From: Pseudomonas syringae
Lineage (GTDB): Bacteria; Pseudomonadota; Gammaproteobacteria; Pseudomonadales; Pseudomonadaceae
DNA length: 64,000 nt
Direction of reading: 5' to 3'
Assembly: GCF_000737245.1 (NCBI RefSeq)
Contig: NZ_JPQU01000109.1
Location: 62,001 to 126,000, forward strand
A program made the position numbers and the translations under genes. This document shows positions 49,568 through 59,128 of the stretch, in pieces (positions within the stretch are counted from its first letter, which is position 1; each line of letters opens with the position of its first letter). The notes beneath the pieces are model-generated. The model made no database searches, was not told the origin of the DNA, and worked only from the letters and a program-made list of their open reading frames with translations.

Positions 49568-50290
49568 ATGGCAAGTACGGAAACCCTTAACCCCACCTCC
49601 GACTCCCTCGTGCAGCAAATGGTCAGCAGCATCGATGAGCTGGACAATGATCAAGCCATCGAAAATGCCCTTGGCTGGCTGTGCCGCGAATGCAGCTGCG
49701 AACGTGCGATGTTCTATCAGTTCAGAGGATCGATGTTGCTCACCCTGGTGACATTCAATGTCGAGAACAGCTGGGGCTCCGGCTACCGGCGGCTGCGTTT
49801 GTTCAGCCAGGACCCCGTCATCAAGTTTTACCGCGGGCAGCTTGGCTTCCTCGAGTGGAGCAAGGCGTTCGAGCTGCATCCGGCACCCGACAGCTATCGC
49901 CAGGTAGTGGACAATCATCAGCTCATGCCAGGCTGTTCTTACGGCTACACGAGCCAGGGCCGCAGCTTTCAGGGCGTGACGTCGATTTGTTCACTCAATG
50001 GATTACGCAGACCTCTTACCCATGGCGACCAATACTTATTGTCGAGCCTTGTGCCTGTATTGCATCTGGTCGGGCGTGGCACAAGCTTGCGATCCAAGGG
50101 CCTGAGCGATAAGGAACTGGAGATACTGGAGTGGGCACGGGACGGCAAAACCGCCTGGGAAATTGCCTCAATCCGCCAGATATCGGAGGCAACGGTCAAA
50201 TACCACCTCAAGAGCATCTACAACAAGCTCGGTGTGTCCAATCGCGCGCAGGCCGTGGGTGAGGCGTTGTGTCTGGGTATTATCAAATGA
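49568..50290 (+). CDS. LuxR-family quorum-sensing-type regulator
   Basis: 240 residues, ATG 49568 after CAGGAGCAGACCCT. N-terminal autoinducer-binding-like domain (about 20-160: FNVENSWGSGYRRLRLFSQDPVIKFYRGQLGFLEWS, GYTSQGRSFQGVTSI) and C-terminal LuxR HTH (LSDKELEILEWARDGKTAWEIASIRQISEATVKYHLKSIYNKLGVSNRAQAV). No LuxI-type synthase in the window, so a LuxR solo. The 240 bases upstream contain no sure lux box. The downstream flavoprotein 51140 is a possible target. Confidence 0.88.
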   Translation: MASTETLNPTSDSLVQQMVSSIDELDNDQAIENALGWLCRECSCERAMFYQFRGSMLLTLVTFNVENSWGSGYRRLRLFSQDPVIKFYRGQLGFLEWSKAFELHPAPDSYRQVVDNHQLMPGCSYGYTSQGRSFQGVTSICSLNGLRRPLTHGDQYLLSSLVPVLHLVGRGTSLRSKGLSDKELEILEWARDGKTAWEIASIRQISEATVKYHLKSIYNKLGVSNRAQAVGEALCLGIIK

Positions 50291-50350
50291 ACGGGTGGCG
50301 TTATTTGGGCCGTTGGACTGACTATTAGATTGGACTATCTTTTCGGCCGG

Positions 50351-50431
50351 AGTGCGATTGCCCGCGATAGTGAGGGTTCAGTTAAAAATATGCCTGATCC
50401 AAAGCTATCGCGGGCAAGCGCGCTCCTGTCG
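50351..50431. repeat. REP/BIME pair
   Basis: Inverted GCCCGCGATAG and CTATCGCGGGCAAGCGCGCTCCT units. Confidence 0.8.
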
Positions 50432-51139
50432 AGCATTTATTTGGCCTCTACATGCAGCGTTACTGAGCATGGGAAACCGCTTGAGTTATGTAGCCAGAAG
50501 GTCGTCAACTTGCTGGCGCTGGAGTTTGGTGCGGTTTTTTCGGGCTGATTGATATATAAAAACTACATTAAAAACTTATTTTGGACTGAAAAACGTTCGA
50601 TTACCGGCGTCAATAATATTTCTCCAGTAAAGTCATGTGGTTACGTGTCCGGTGGGTATGTGTCGACGTAATATCAATAAATTGACACGTCGAGCATTGT
50701 TTGAAATTATCTCTTCGGCCTCCCCGCAGATGTTTCTCTCGCACGTGCAAGGTTTTTGCTGAAAGGCCCGTTTCCAAGGCCTCTGGTCCCACGTCATGGC
50801 CGTGTGAGACGAACTTCAGCCTTGCACGCTCCAGTCGGGATACGGCGTTTTAGTTAATGATGGGTTAAAAGCCAGATGAGACCGTCTTAAAGCGAACAGG
50901 CGGTAGCATTGCCTTTTATTTAGCGCCATACGTGCACGCCGTTTTTTATAAAACATCCCCCCTTATTTGCTCGTTAGTTGCCTGGCCTGTTCCTGGTCTG
51001 AGGCCGGTCTGAGCCTGTTTTATTGTTTGAGCTGAGCAGGAATCAACTTGCGTACTGAAAGGTATCCGGTTCCGTACATTAAGTTACGCAGCGCGGCAGA
51101 GTGCCTATCAACACCAGAATCATTAAAGGAGATCTGATT
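50432..51139. other. Long non-coding leader before the flavoprotein
   Basis: 700 bases with no supported gene. AT-rich TTTTTTATAAAACATCC (50940-50960) and other segments look promoter-like, but none fits sigma70 spacing well enough to call. A short minus-strand frame at 50610-50792 has no ribosome site and is rejected. Confidence 0.5.
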
Positions 51140-52576
51140 ATGTTCGGAGACAATCTGGAAACCACTTGTGGGTGCGTTGTGGCCGGGGCAGGGCCTGCAG
51201 GTATGGGCTTGCTGTTCAACGCATTGAAGAGCGGCACGCTGCCTGACCTGGCGCGCGATGGGTTGATCATCGTCGATGCCAGCGCGAGCCCTGGCGTCGG
51301 TTGTCTGGGGGATTATCGGATAACCGCCAATTCGGTGGGGGACGTGTTTCTCGATTGCTTGCGAGATCCGGCACTGCGTGACGTTTTTCAGCCGCTGGAG
51401 CGCTCGCCAGCCTACTGGCGTATTCGCCGTCAGGCGCAAAGCGCGCCGCAGTTGTCTGACGTAGGCGAGCTACTGGCTGAGGCGTCCAGGCTGGTCCTTG
51501 AGTTCATCATTCAGCGTTACGGCGTCCAGCTGTGGCATAGCACCACGGTGACTGAGGTGGTCAAGGATGGGGATGAATATTGCGTCTGGGTGGAACACGA
51601 AGGGCGGACCCGGCGCATTCGTACTCGTGCGGTTGTGCTTAACCTGGGCGGGCAACAGGATCCCAGGCACTTGCATGAAGGGCTTGCCGAACATGGCTTG
51701 ATGGTACCTGCGTCGGCGACTATTAGGTCCGCAGATCAATTGCTGCGCATGAACGCCGTACAGTTGCGTGAAACCTTCGCGCCGGCGCTTGCTTCCTCAG
51801 GACGGATCACTGTCGTTGGTGGTTCCCACAGCGCGTTCTCGGTACTGGAAAACCTTGCCGACGCCCTGGAGTTCGCCGGGCTGCAGGAGGTGACGTTGTT
51901 GCATCGCTCCGCTATCCGGCTGTTTTATGAAAGCGCCGCCCATGCCCATGCCGCTGGCTATGTTTTCGACCCCGTGAAGGATGTTTGCCCAGTGTCCGGC
52001 CGAATCAACCGTTCGGGGGGGCTACGTTACCGAGCTTTGGAAGTCGGGCGAGAAGTGTTGTCCTGTGGCTGGGTCGGAAAAACCGGGGTTAGGGCTCGCA
52101 CATTTCGGATCCAGGGTGGATCGCAGCAGGATTATGAGCTGGCGGCCCAAGCGTTGCTCGAATCCAGCGTGGTGGTGCAGTGCACCGGTTATCAACCACG
52201 CTTGCCGATACTGAGCTTTCGGGATGGCAGCCCGATTGTGCTGCGTGAGGCCAAGGGTGGCCTGGACTCCGACGCTTCTGGTTGTCCGCTCGATAACGCT
52301 GGCCAGCGTTTGCATGGTCTGCACTTGTTTGGCATTGGCGCAGGGCTGGCTGCAGATACCAGCCTGGGCAGCGAGCCTTCATTTGATGGACGTATTTACG
52401 GGGTCTGGCAATTTCACAATGACGCCAGTCGAACGGTGATCGATGCGGTGGTGTTGCGTCTGCAACAACCAGTTCCGGAGATCGCTGTGCCCAGCCGCAG
52501 CCTGGTGCAAAGGCTGGAGCAAGGTATGCCGTATCTGTTTCCCGGTCTGGCGGGTGCTGCGGGTGCTGAAGGTTGA
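51140..52576 (+). CDS. FAD/NAD(P)-binding monooxygenase-like flavoprotein
   Basis: 478 residues; ATG 51140 after AAAGGAGATCTG. FAD-binding VVAGAGPAGMGLL (residues 13-25), NADP-binding ITVVGGSHSAFSVLENL (about 222-238), and QCTGYQPRLP. It resembles single-component lysine/ornithine N-oxygenase or baeyer-villiger-like flavoproteins in layout. The specific substrate is unknown; neighbours include a LuxR solo and a siderophore receptor, so secondary-metabolite tailoring is a possibility. Confidence 0.78.
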   Translation: MFGDNLETTCGCVVAGAGPAGMGLLFNALKSGTLPDLARDGLIIVDASASPGVGCLGDYRITANSVGDVFLDCLRDPALRDVFQPLERSPAYWRIRRQAQSAPQLSDVGELLAEASRLVLEFIIQRYGVQLWHSTTVTEVVKDGDEYCVWVEHEGRTRRIRTRAVVLNLGGQQDPRHLHEGLAEHGLMVPASATIRSADQLLRMNAVQLRETFAPALASSGRITVVGGSHSAFSVLENLADALEFAGLQEVTLLHRSAIRLFYESAAHAHAAGYVFDPVKDVCPVSGRINRSGGLRYRALEVGREVLSCGWVGKTGVRARTFRIQGGSQQDYELAAQALLESSVVVQCTGYQPRLPILSFRDGSPIVLREAKGGLDSDASGCPLDNAGQRLHGLHLFGIGAGLAADTSLGSEPSFDGRIYGVWQFHNDASRTVIDAVVLRLQQPVPEIAVPSRSLVQRLEQGMPYLFPGLAGAAGAEG

Positions 52577-52594
52577 TCAGTATCACGTCGGTCA

Positions 52595-52686
52595 TGGAGA
52601 CGGAGTCGGAGGTTATGACCGCGGCGAAAGCGGTATGCCTGACACACCGCCTTCGCGACCGTCGTAACCTCCGGTTGCTCCTACAG
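52595..52686. repeat. REP-type element (second variety)
   Basis: GGAGTCGGAGGTTATGACCGCGGC with inverted GTCGTAACCTCCGGTTGCTCCTACAG. Confidence 0.7.
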
Positions 52687-52717
52687 GTCCTGCGTTTTCA
52701 GAGACATCCGTGGCCAC

Positions 52718-55135
52718 TTACCACTTGTAGCTGATGGAGCTGACTACGCTGCGTTCGTCTCCGTAGCGGCAAGAGTTGGCGCAGTAGATATAGCGTTCGT
52801 TAGTCAGGTTTTGTGCCCTGACAGCGACTTGCCAGTTCGCGTCCAGCTCGTAGGTCGCCCGTGCATCGAACAGCGTATAGGCTGGCATTTTTCGGTCACT
52901 GACGCTGGGCACCGTGTGCGTGGTGCCGTTATAGCGTGCGCCAGAGCCAATGGTCAGCTTGGGTAGACCCAGCAACGCCATTCGGTAATCCAGCCATATC
53001 GAGGCGCTGTGATAAGGCGTCCCTTCAATACGCGAGCCTTCGAGGACCTGATCGTTGTCGGCGACGATGTGGGCATCGGTGTAGGCGTAAGCTGCGTTGA
53101 GGGCCAGCATCGGAGTCAGCTGTGCTTTGGCTTCCAGCTCAAAGCCTTTGCTGCGCTCCTTACCAGTCTGTTCATCGAAGTCCGAGCCTGCGATGGAAGT
53201 GATGACGTTTTTCTGAGTGAGCTGGTAGACCGCTGCGCTAAGCATCAATTCCTGACCTTCGGGCTGGTAACGAATGCCCAGTTCATATTGCTCGCCTTCG
53301 GTGGGCAAGAATGCCTTGCCGTTAATGTCTGTACCCGCCGAAGGCAGAAACGACTGGCTGTAGCTGATGTAAGGAGCCAGGCCGTTGGCCGCCAGGTAAA
53401 CAAAACCGATGCGTGTGGTGGTTTTGTTATCGCTGACTTTTGCGCGGCTTTGGTTGCTGTAAGTCAGCGTGTTGTTTTTGGCCCAGTCCTGGCGCACGCC
53501 GAACAGCGCGACCCAGTGATCGTCCAACTTGGCTTGCTCCTGTAGATAAAGCCCCAACTGTTCGCTGTGCAGATCCGAGCCGCGGTCGACGGCCTTATTG
53601 ACCTGCGGCAGGTTGCCGTAGACAGGGTTTGCCAGATCCAGAGCCGGCGCACTCCCACTGAACCGGTGGCTGTCGTAAGTCTTGCGGTACAGATCGACCC
53701 CGCCCAGCAACGTGTGCTGCCAGCGGTCGCTATCGATATTCCATTGCACACTGGTGTCGCTGGTCCAGCCGGTCGAGAGGTCTTCGCGAGAGTTGTAAGT
53801 ACGCGACAGACTGGACAGATTTGGCCCGCTGATACGGCTGCTGTTCAGCGCGATGTAGTCATAGTCAGCCCGGGATTCGTAGTAGCGCAGGGCATGGCGT
53901 AGCTGCATTCCGTCATTGATACGGCGCTCCAGCAGATAGCCAAAGGTTTGCAGCGTGCCGTCGTAGTCATCGTAGTCCGGTTCGCCAGCGAAGAGTCCGT
54001 AAGGGATTTTATAGCCAGGGGTCGCACTGAACGTCGTCAGGTTGTACTGCATCGGCGGGGTGAGGGTGGTTCGGGTTCGTTGATGGGTTGCGAGCAGCGT
54101 CAGACGGGTATCGTCGTCCATTTGCCAGGTCAGGGCAGGGGCGATGAATTGCTTGTCGTCGTCGATTTCATCGAATTGAGTGCCGCTGTCGCGTACCAGC
54201 CCTGTCAGGCGATAGCTGAAGCGTCCTTCGTCATCGAGCCGACCGCTGTGATCAGTGGAAATTTGCTTGCGGTTGTTATTGCCGTACTCCACGTTGATTT
54301 TGTGCAAAGGCTCAACGGTCGGCCGTTTGCTGGTGGTATTGATCATGCCGCCAGGCGCGAGCTGGCCGTAAAGCACCGAGGCCGCACCCTTGAGAACTTC
54401 CACGCGTTCAAGCCCGTAAGGTTCCTGGCCGCCCTCGAATTGCGTGCTCTGCATCTTCATGCCGTCGCGCAGCACGCTGCCCGTGCGCGGGCCTATGTCG
54501 AAACCCCGCAGCCGGTAATCGTCGGCCACTCTGCTGTATCCGTTGGGTTGACTGACCAGCCCGGCGGTGTAGTTCAGCACATCGGCGAGGCTGTCACTGG
54601 GCCGGGAGGTCAGCTCTTCCCGGGTGATGACCGATATCGACTGAGGGATCTCCCGAAGCGGCGTATCGGTTTTGCTCATGGTGGCGCTGCTGCTGGCGAC
54701 TTTACTATTGGCTGGTCCCCAGGCGTCCTGACCGTGGCGCTGCCCACTGACATTGATGTCTGACAGTTCCAGCGCTCCGCCAGCGGTGATGGGCTCGATG
54801 CTCAACGTGCCGCTGGTCGTGGTGCTGAGACGTAGCGGCAAACCTTGCAGTACGTGGCTGAGCGCCTGTTCAGTACTGAATTGCCCATTGAGTGCCTGTG
54901 CGCTCAAGTCGCGGGTGAGCTGAGCGTTGAAAGCAATGCCCCGCCCGCTTTGCCGGGCAATGGCTGTCAGCGTTACGTCCAGAGGACCGGCCGGCAGCGA
55001 GAAGTCGATCAGTTGCTGGGCTGCCTGGTTTTGTGCCGCTTGGGCAACGCTCTGCCATCCGGATAACGTCAGGGGCAGAATAAGCGGCAGGATAAAAGCG
55101 TGGGGCGTCAAAGCGAAGCGTAGTGGGCGGTGCAT
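52718..55135 (-). CDS. TonB-dependent siderophore receptor with signalling domain
   Basis: 805 residues. Signal peptide (1-33), STN signalling domain (about 40-120, QLIDFSLPAGPLDVTLTAIARQSGRGIAFNAQL), TonB-box-like ELSDINV near 124, plug domain (LREIPQSISVITREEL, NYTAGLV, GFDIGPRTGSVLRDG, VLKGAASVLYGQLAPGG) and 22-stranded barrel ending YKW. STN domains signal to FecR-type proteins, matching the next two genes. Ferric hydroxamate-type siderophore is a guess. Confidence 0.95.
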   Translation of the reverse strand: MHRPLRFALTPHAFILPLILPLTLSGWQSVAQAAQNQAAQQLIDFSLPAGPLDVTLTAIARQSGRGIAFNAQLTRDLSAQALNGQFSTEQALSHVLQGLPLRLSTTTSGTLSIEPITAGGALELSDINVSGQRHGQDAWGPANSKVASSSATMSKTDTPLREIPQSISVITREELTSRPSDSLADVLNYTAGLVSQPNGYSRVADDYRLRGFDIGPRTGSVLRDGMKMQSTQFEGGQEPYGLERVEVLKGAASVLYGQLAPGGMINTTSKRPTVEPLHKINVEYGNNNRKQISTDHSGRLDDEGRFSYRLTGLVRDSGTQFDEIDDDKQFIAPALTWQMDDDTRLTLLATHQRTRTTLTPPMQYNLTTFSATPGYKIPYGLFAGEPDYDDYDGTLQTFGYLLERRINDGMQLRHALRYYESRADYDYIALNSSRISGPNLSSLSRTYNSREDLSTGWTSDTSVQWNIDSDRWQHTLLGGVDLYRKTYDSHRFSGSAPALDLANPVYGNLPQVNKAVDRGSDLHSEQLGLYLQEQAKLDDHWVALFGVRQDWAKNNTLTYSNQSRAKVSDNKTTTRIGFVYLAANGLAPYISYSQSFLPSAGTDINGKAFLPTEGEQYELGIRYQPEGQELMLSAAVYQLTQKNVITSIAGSDFDEQTGKERSKGFELEAKAQLTPMLALNAAYAYTDAHIVADNDQVLEGSRIEGTPYHSASIWLDYRMALLGLPKLTIGSGARYNGTTHTVPSVSDRKMPAYTLFDARATYELDANWQVAVRAQNLTNERYIYCANSCRYGDERSVVSSISYKW

Positions 55136-55219
55136 GACAGCAATTTCCCCTGTGGGATAGTCGATGTCAGCTATGTGACGCGAGTGGGGTGGATATTAAG
55201 GGCTGAGCGCATTATTTTT

Positions 55220-56158
55220 TCAGCGCAGCTCCAGTTGCGTCCACCAGCCGAAGTATTGATCGATCTTCAGCGGCAATACTTCCTGAAGCGACCTTAACGC
55301 CTGATCGGTGTCGTCCATCGGGAACACGCCTGAAATCCGCAATCGCGAAGCCTCGGGACTGATGCGCAGCAGTCCGCGGCGGTAAGGGCGCAATGCCTCG
55401 ATGATCTGCCCGAGCGGTTGATCATGAACCTCCAGCAGCCCGTCCTCCCACGTACCTTCACCCGCCTGACGCGGATCCAGCCGTCGCGAGCCAGTCCGGC
55501 CGAGCAGCGCGCCCTGGCCTGGCCCCAGCTCCAGGGTCGAACCGTCTGTGGCAGTGGCGATTACTCGCGACTCCTGAACCCAGACATGGGCACCTTCCTC
55601 ACGCAGCGTAACGGTGAAGCGAGTACCCAGCGCACGAGCTTCGCCGAAGGTAGTGCGGACCACCAGTGCGCGTAGCGGGTCCGCTTTCACCTTGACGCTG
55701 ATGGCACCCGCGTGCAGGAGCAGCGTGCGTTGCCTTGAATCCATAAGCAGATCGACCTGGCTCCGGGCGTTGAGCACCACCTCGCTACCGTCTTCCAGAA
55801 TAAAAGGGCTGCGTTGTGCGAAACCGCTGTGCAGGTCGCTGTTGATTCGTGGCAGCGAGCCGGTGCTCTCCAGCCACCATCCCCCCAGACCCAGGCCTGT
55901 AAGACCCAGAGCTCCGCGCAGCAGGTGTCGGCGGCTTGTCCCTGCTTTGTTCAACACCTGGCGTGACACTGCAGGCACATCGACGAACACTCTGCCCAGC
56001 CGCAGCTGCAATCGTTGCCAGGCATCGCGATTGTCTTCACTGGTCTGCAACCATTGCTGGAAACGTTGACGATCTGTATCGCTCAATGTTCCTGACCGGT
56101 GCCGCGCGAGCCATTCGATGGCCTCTGCAACCTTCTCGGGCACGTCAATCCTGCTCAT
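55220..56158 (-). CDS. FecR-type anti-sigma/sensor protein
   Basis: 312 residues. N-terminal DUF4880-like cytoplasmic part (AIEWLARHRSGTLSDTDRQRFQQWL), a membrane segment about 80-95 and a periplasmic FecR domain (GEARALGTRFTVTLREEGAHVWVQESRVI). Relays receptor signal to the sigma factor. Its start overlaps the FecI-type gene stop by 4 bases. Confidence 0.93.
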   Translation of the reverse strand: MSRIDVPEKVAEAIEWLARHRSGTLSDTDRQRFQQWLQTSEDNRDAWQRLQLRLGRVFVDVPAVSRQVLNKAGTSRRHLLRGALGLTGLGLGGWWLESTGSLPRINSDLHSGFAQRSPFILEDGSEVVLNARSQVDLLMDSRQRTLLLHAGAISVKVKADPLRALVVRTTFGEARALGTRFTVTLREEGAHVWVQESRVIATATDGSTLELGPGQGALLGRTGSRRLDPRQAGEGTWEDGLLEVHDQPLGQIIEALRPYRRGLLRISPEASRLRISGVFPMDDTDQALRSLQEVLPLKIDQYFGWWTQLELR

Positions 56159-56685
56159 TCGTTTTCCAGTGCCAGATAACAGAGGCTCATTGCCTTGACG
56201 ATGTATTGATGGACCCGAGGTGCAGATATGCCGAGGCGCTGACCGATTTCCACATAAGTCAGGTTGTCCAGTTGGCTGTACAGGAAAGCGCTGCGGCCTA
56301 TCGGCGACAGGCCATCGAGCAGGGTGTCCAGCGCGGTAAGGGCTTGCAGCGCCAGTGCTTGCTCCTCAGCAGAGGGCTCATACGCAAAAGGTTGCTGCGC
56401 CAGCGTTTCCAGATAGGCCCGCTCCAGGTCGCGCCGCCGCCAACTGGCAAAGATCAGCCGTTTGGCAATGGTTGTCAGCAGCGCCCGCGGCTCATTGATG
56501 CGTTGCGGATCTTTAAGCGCTACCACCTGCGCGAAGGTTTCCGCTGCCATATCGGCAGCATCATGCTGGCAACCCAGACGCGCACGAAGCCGCGTCAGCA
56601 ACCAGCCATGATGCTCGCCGAACAATTGATGGAGCACGCGGTTGCGAGCCTTGGGGCTTTGTGAGTCGAAGAAAACGGAAGGCAT
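56155..56685 (-). CDS. ECF sigma factor, FecI-like
   Basis: 176 residues from ATG 56685. Sigma-70 region 2 (HHGWLLTRLRARLGCQHDAADMAAETFAQVVAL) and region 4 (LSPIGRSAFLYSQLDNLTYVEIGQRLGISAPRVHQYIVKAMSLC). Controls the receptor. A Fur box lies 14 bases upstream. Confidence 0.93.
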   Translation of the reverse strand: MPSVFFDSQSPKARNRVLHQLFGEHHGWLLTRLRARLGCQHDAADMAAETFAQVVALKDPQRINEPRALLTTIAKRLIFASWRRRDLERAYLETLAQQPFAYEPSAEEQALALQALTALDTLLDGLSPIGRSAFLYSQLDNLTYVEIGQRLGISAPRVHQYIVKAMSLCYLALENE

Positions 56686-56698
56686 GGCAGCAGCAATA

Positions 56699-56716
56699 GT
56701 AATGACAATTATTATC
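56699..56716 (-). promoter_or_regulatory. Fur box
   Basis: On the minus strand GATAATAATTGTCATTAC, 14-15 of 18 matching the GATAATGATAATCATTATC consensus. Just upstream of the sigma-factor gene; iron starvation should induce the cassette. Confidence 0.8.
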
Positions 56717-56870
56717 AAATGATGACGATTCGCGAACCCTATTGCAACTGGCTCTGCTACTGGGGAGGGTGTAGTAGTGGAGGCCAGTTTTGAATTGTTG
56801 AGGCGTCGGGCAGCGTCTTCTACTCTGAAATACACATGAAAGCTGGCGAACCCATGGGAGATCGATATCA

Positions 56871-57809
56871 ATGCGCATCTTGATCGTTGGTGCTGGAGCG
56901 ATTGGTGGTTATTTCGGCGGACGCCTGCTGGAGGCCGGTCGCGATGTGACTTTTCTGGTGCGTCCTGGCCGGGCCGCTGAACTGCAGCGCGATGGGCTGA
57001 TCGTGCGCAGCGCGCAGGGCAACATCCTTTATCCCTCGCCACCTGTGGTCATGTCCGAAATGCTGGGCGAGCCTTACGATCTGATTATCCTCAGTTGCAA
57101 AGCCTACGACCTGGACTCCGCCATGGACGCCTTTGCCCCGGCAGTGGGTCCGGACACCGCAATATTGCCCCTGCTCAATGGCATGGCCCATCTTGATCGG
57201 CTCGGTGCTCGTTTCGACATGGCCAATGTATTGGGCGGGCAATGCCTGATTTCACTGGACCGTGATGCGTCCGGTGCCATCCTGCACTTGGGCGAGGCCA
57301 ATCAACTGACCTTTGGTGAATTGAGTGGGGCGTCTACCCGACGCATTCTGCGGGTGGCAGAAGCGCTCGCTGATGCCGGGTTCGAGGCCAGTTTCAGTCA
57401 GCACATCCTGCAGGATATGTGGGACAAATGGTGCTTTATCGCTACCGCTGCGGGCATCACCTGTTGCATGCGCGCCAGTCTGGGTGACGTGCTGAGCGCC
57501 GGAGGGCAGGCGCTACTGGTCAAGTTGTTCACCGAGTGCGCGAATATCGCCACGGCGGCGGGTTATCCGTTGGCTGAAGGGGGGCGCCAAAGGTTCTTGA
57601 AAGTTCTCACGACGCCTGGCTCGCCGATGACCGCATCGATGTTGCGTGATATCGAGCGAGGTGCGCCCATCGAAGCCGATCATGTATTGGGGGATCTTTT
57701 GCTGCGCCGCGATGCGGTAGGGGTGTCGGCTCCTGATATGACTGTTTTGGGATTTGCCTACACGCACCTGAAGGCGTATCAGCTCCGGCGGTTACGTGAG
57801 TCCCGTTAA
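56871..57809 (+). CDS. 2-dehydropantoate 2-reductase family protein
   Basis: 312 residues. GAGAIGGYFGGRL (N-terminal Rossmann), ILSCKAYDLDSAMD, PLLNGMAHLD, WDKWCFIATAAGITCCMRASLGDVL, MTASMLRDIERGAPIEADHVLGDLLLRR are ApbA/PanE features, including the catalytic Lys region. Could be ketopantoate reductase or a paralogue with other substrates. Confidence 0.85.
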   Translation: MRILIVGAGAIGGYFGGRLLEAGRDVTFLVRPGRAAELQRDGLIVRSAQGNILYPSPPVVMSEMLGEPYDLIILSCKAYDLDSAMDAFAPAVGPDTAILPLLNGMAHLDRLGARFDMANVLGGQCLISLDRDASGAILHLGEANQLTFGELSGASTRRILRVAEALADAGFEASFSQHILQDMWDKWCFIATAAGITCCMRASLGDVLSAGGQALLVKLFTECANIATAAGYPLAEGGRQRFLKVLTTPGSPMTASMLRDIERGAPIEADHVLGDLLLRRDAVGVSAPDMTVLGFAYTHLKAYQLRRLRESR

Positions 57810-57891
57810 TGTGCTGTGAAAACCGCGAACCCTTGGGAGCGTCTATCCTCATACATTAAGTAACCATCACAGTCATGAAGAGAGGTGTCCC

Positions 57892-58131
57892 ATGCCGGTC
57901 AAGCACGATTTGTACAAGGATCTGGGTCTGACAAAAGATCAGGTAAGTGAGCGTAGTCAAAAGGACAAGAAGCTCAATCAGTTGCTCAATGACTACGGTC
58001 AGATCGATACGGATGTGCTGGATGCAGAGTCTGGGGCGGCGGGCAGTATCAGTGATGATGAGCTGAAGAAGCTCAAGGAAAAAAGGTTGTTGATCAAAGA
58101 CAAGATTGTTCAGCGACTTGAACAGCCCTGA
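57892..58131 (+). CDS. DUF465/YdcH-like small protein
   Basis: 79 residues, helical hairpin (SERSQKDKKLNQLLNDYGQID ... SDDELKKLKEKRLLIKDKIVQRLEQ) characteristic of the YdcH/DUF465 family; ATG after GAGAGGTGTCCC. Function unknown. Confidence 0.75.
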   Translation: MPVKHDLYKDLGLTKDQVSERSQKDKKLNQLLNDYGQIDTDVLDAESGAAGSISDDELKKLKEKRLLIKDKIVQRLEQP

Positions 58132-58171
58132 AATAGGAATATGTGCAGGGCCCCGGGATATCGCGGGATCG

Positions 58172-58260
58172 TAAGAGCACGCTTGCCCGCGATGCGATTT
58201 TGAAGCCAGGCTATTAATTGCCTGTGCTGACGTCGTCGCGTGCAAGCGCGCTCCTACAGG
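58172..58260. repeat. REP/BIME pair
   Basis: AGAGCACGCTTGCCCGCGATG and inverted GTGCAAGCGCGCTCCTACAGG units around a 45-base spacer. Confidence 0.75.
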
Positions 58261-58273
58261 GGATTAACGTCAC

Positions 58274-59128
58274 TCAACCAAGGCCGGGCGTTGCATGTGG
58301 ATTGAAAGCCGGCTGCGGGTTGCTGTTCGAAGGCTGGGCAGTGGTTTTCGCGTCGTCGACCAGCTCCTTGCCCATCTGCGAGACCTTCTCGTAGCCTTCA
58401 CTCGCCAGGTTTTTCGCCTTGCTGGTCAGCTCATCGCTGGCTGGGCCCATCATTCGGTTTTCCCGTTCAGTGACCGGCAGTGCCGCACCCAGCGCGGCAC
58501 CGAGGGCGATGCCAATGGCTGCCAAGGCCAGCGGTTGCTCCTTCAGCAAGTAGTCCAGCCCGGACTGGGCCTTGCGTGCCTGCTGATGCAAGGTGTCATT
58601 CATATCATGACTGCCCTGATGCAGATGCTGACCGGTCTCCGACAGTCGCGCGCTGACGTTTTCCTTCATTGCTCCCATCTTGTCGGTCATCTGCCCCGCC
58701 TGGTCTTTCATGCGCCTGGCGGTTTCTTCGATGCGGGTTTTAGCGTCGCTGAAACTGTCGGTGACGCTGTGCGCCATATCGCTGGCCCGCTCGCCGAGGT
58801 GGCCCAGGCTGGACGACCCCGAGGCTGTTGAAGGGCTGCGATTCTGGCCCATCATCAGCCATAACAACCCCACGGAGGTCAGGACAGTCGGCAGCGGATT
58901 ATTTTTGATGGTGGTGCCCAGATTGTTGAGAAACTCACCGCCATTGCCTTTGGTATAGCTCAGCGCCTGATCGAGTAACTGGCCCGCCGAGAACTTGCTC
59001 TCGAGGGCATCGACGATGTTGCCGATACTGTTCCGTTGGGCGTCGATTTCGCGTTCCAGGGTTTCCGGGCTTTTTTCGGAATCGCTGGCAAAGCTTTCTT
59101 CGCTTTCGAAGCTGCTGTCAATGCTCAT
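58274..59128 (-). CDS. DUF3618-type membrane-associated protein
   Basis: 284 residues. N-terminal LEREIDAQRNSIGNIVDALESKFSAGQLLDQALSY is the DUF3618 signature; a short hydrophobic stretch about 80-95 (LPTVLTSVGLLWLMM), coiled coil 115-190, C-terminal hydrophobic stretch about 197-213 (ALAAIGIALGAALGAAL). Last gene of a three-gene operon, likely envelope-stress related. Start overlaps the previous stop (ATGA). Confidence 0.82.
   Translation of the reverse strand: MSIDSSFESEESFASDSEKSPETLEREIDAQRNSIGNIVDALESKFSAGQLLDQALSYTKGNGGEFLNNLGTTIKNNPLPTVLTSVGLLWLMMGQNRSPSTASGSSSLGHLGERASDMAHSVTDSFSDAKTRIEETARRMKDQAGQMTDKMGAMKENVSARLSETGQHLHQGSHDMNDTLHQQARKAQSGLDYLLKEQPLALAAIGIALGAALGAALPVTERENRMMGPASDELTSKAKNLASEGYEKVSQMGKELVDDAKTTAQPSNSNPQPAFNPHATPGLG

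Noticed and set aside
50610..50792. 60-codon minus-strand frame
   Set aside because: No ribosome site, no similarity, low-complexity composition.
53948..54763. 271-codon plus-strand frame
   Set aside because: Antisense to the TonB receptor; no ribosome site or domain.
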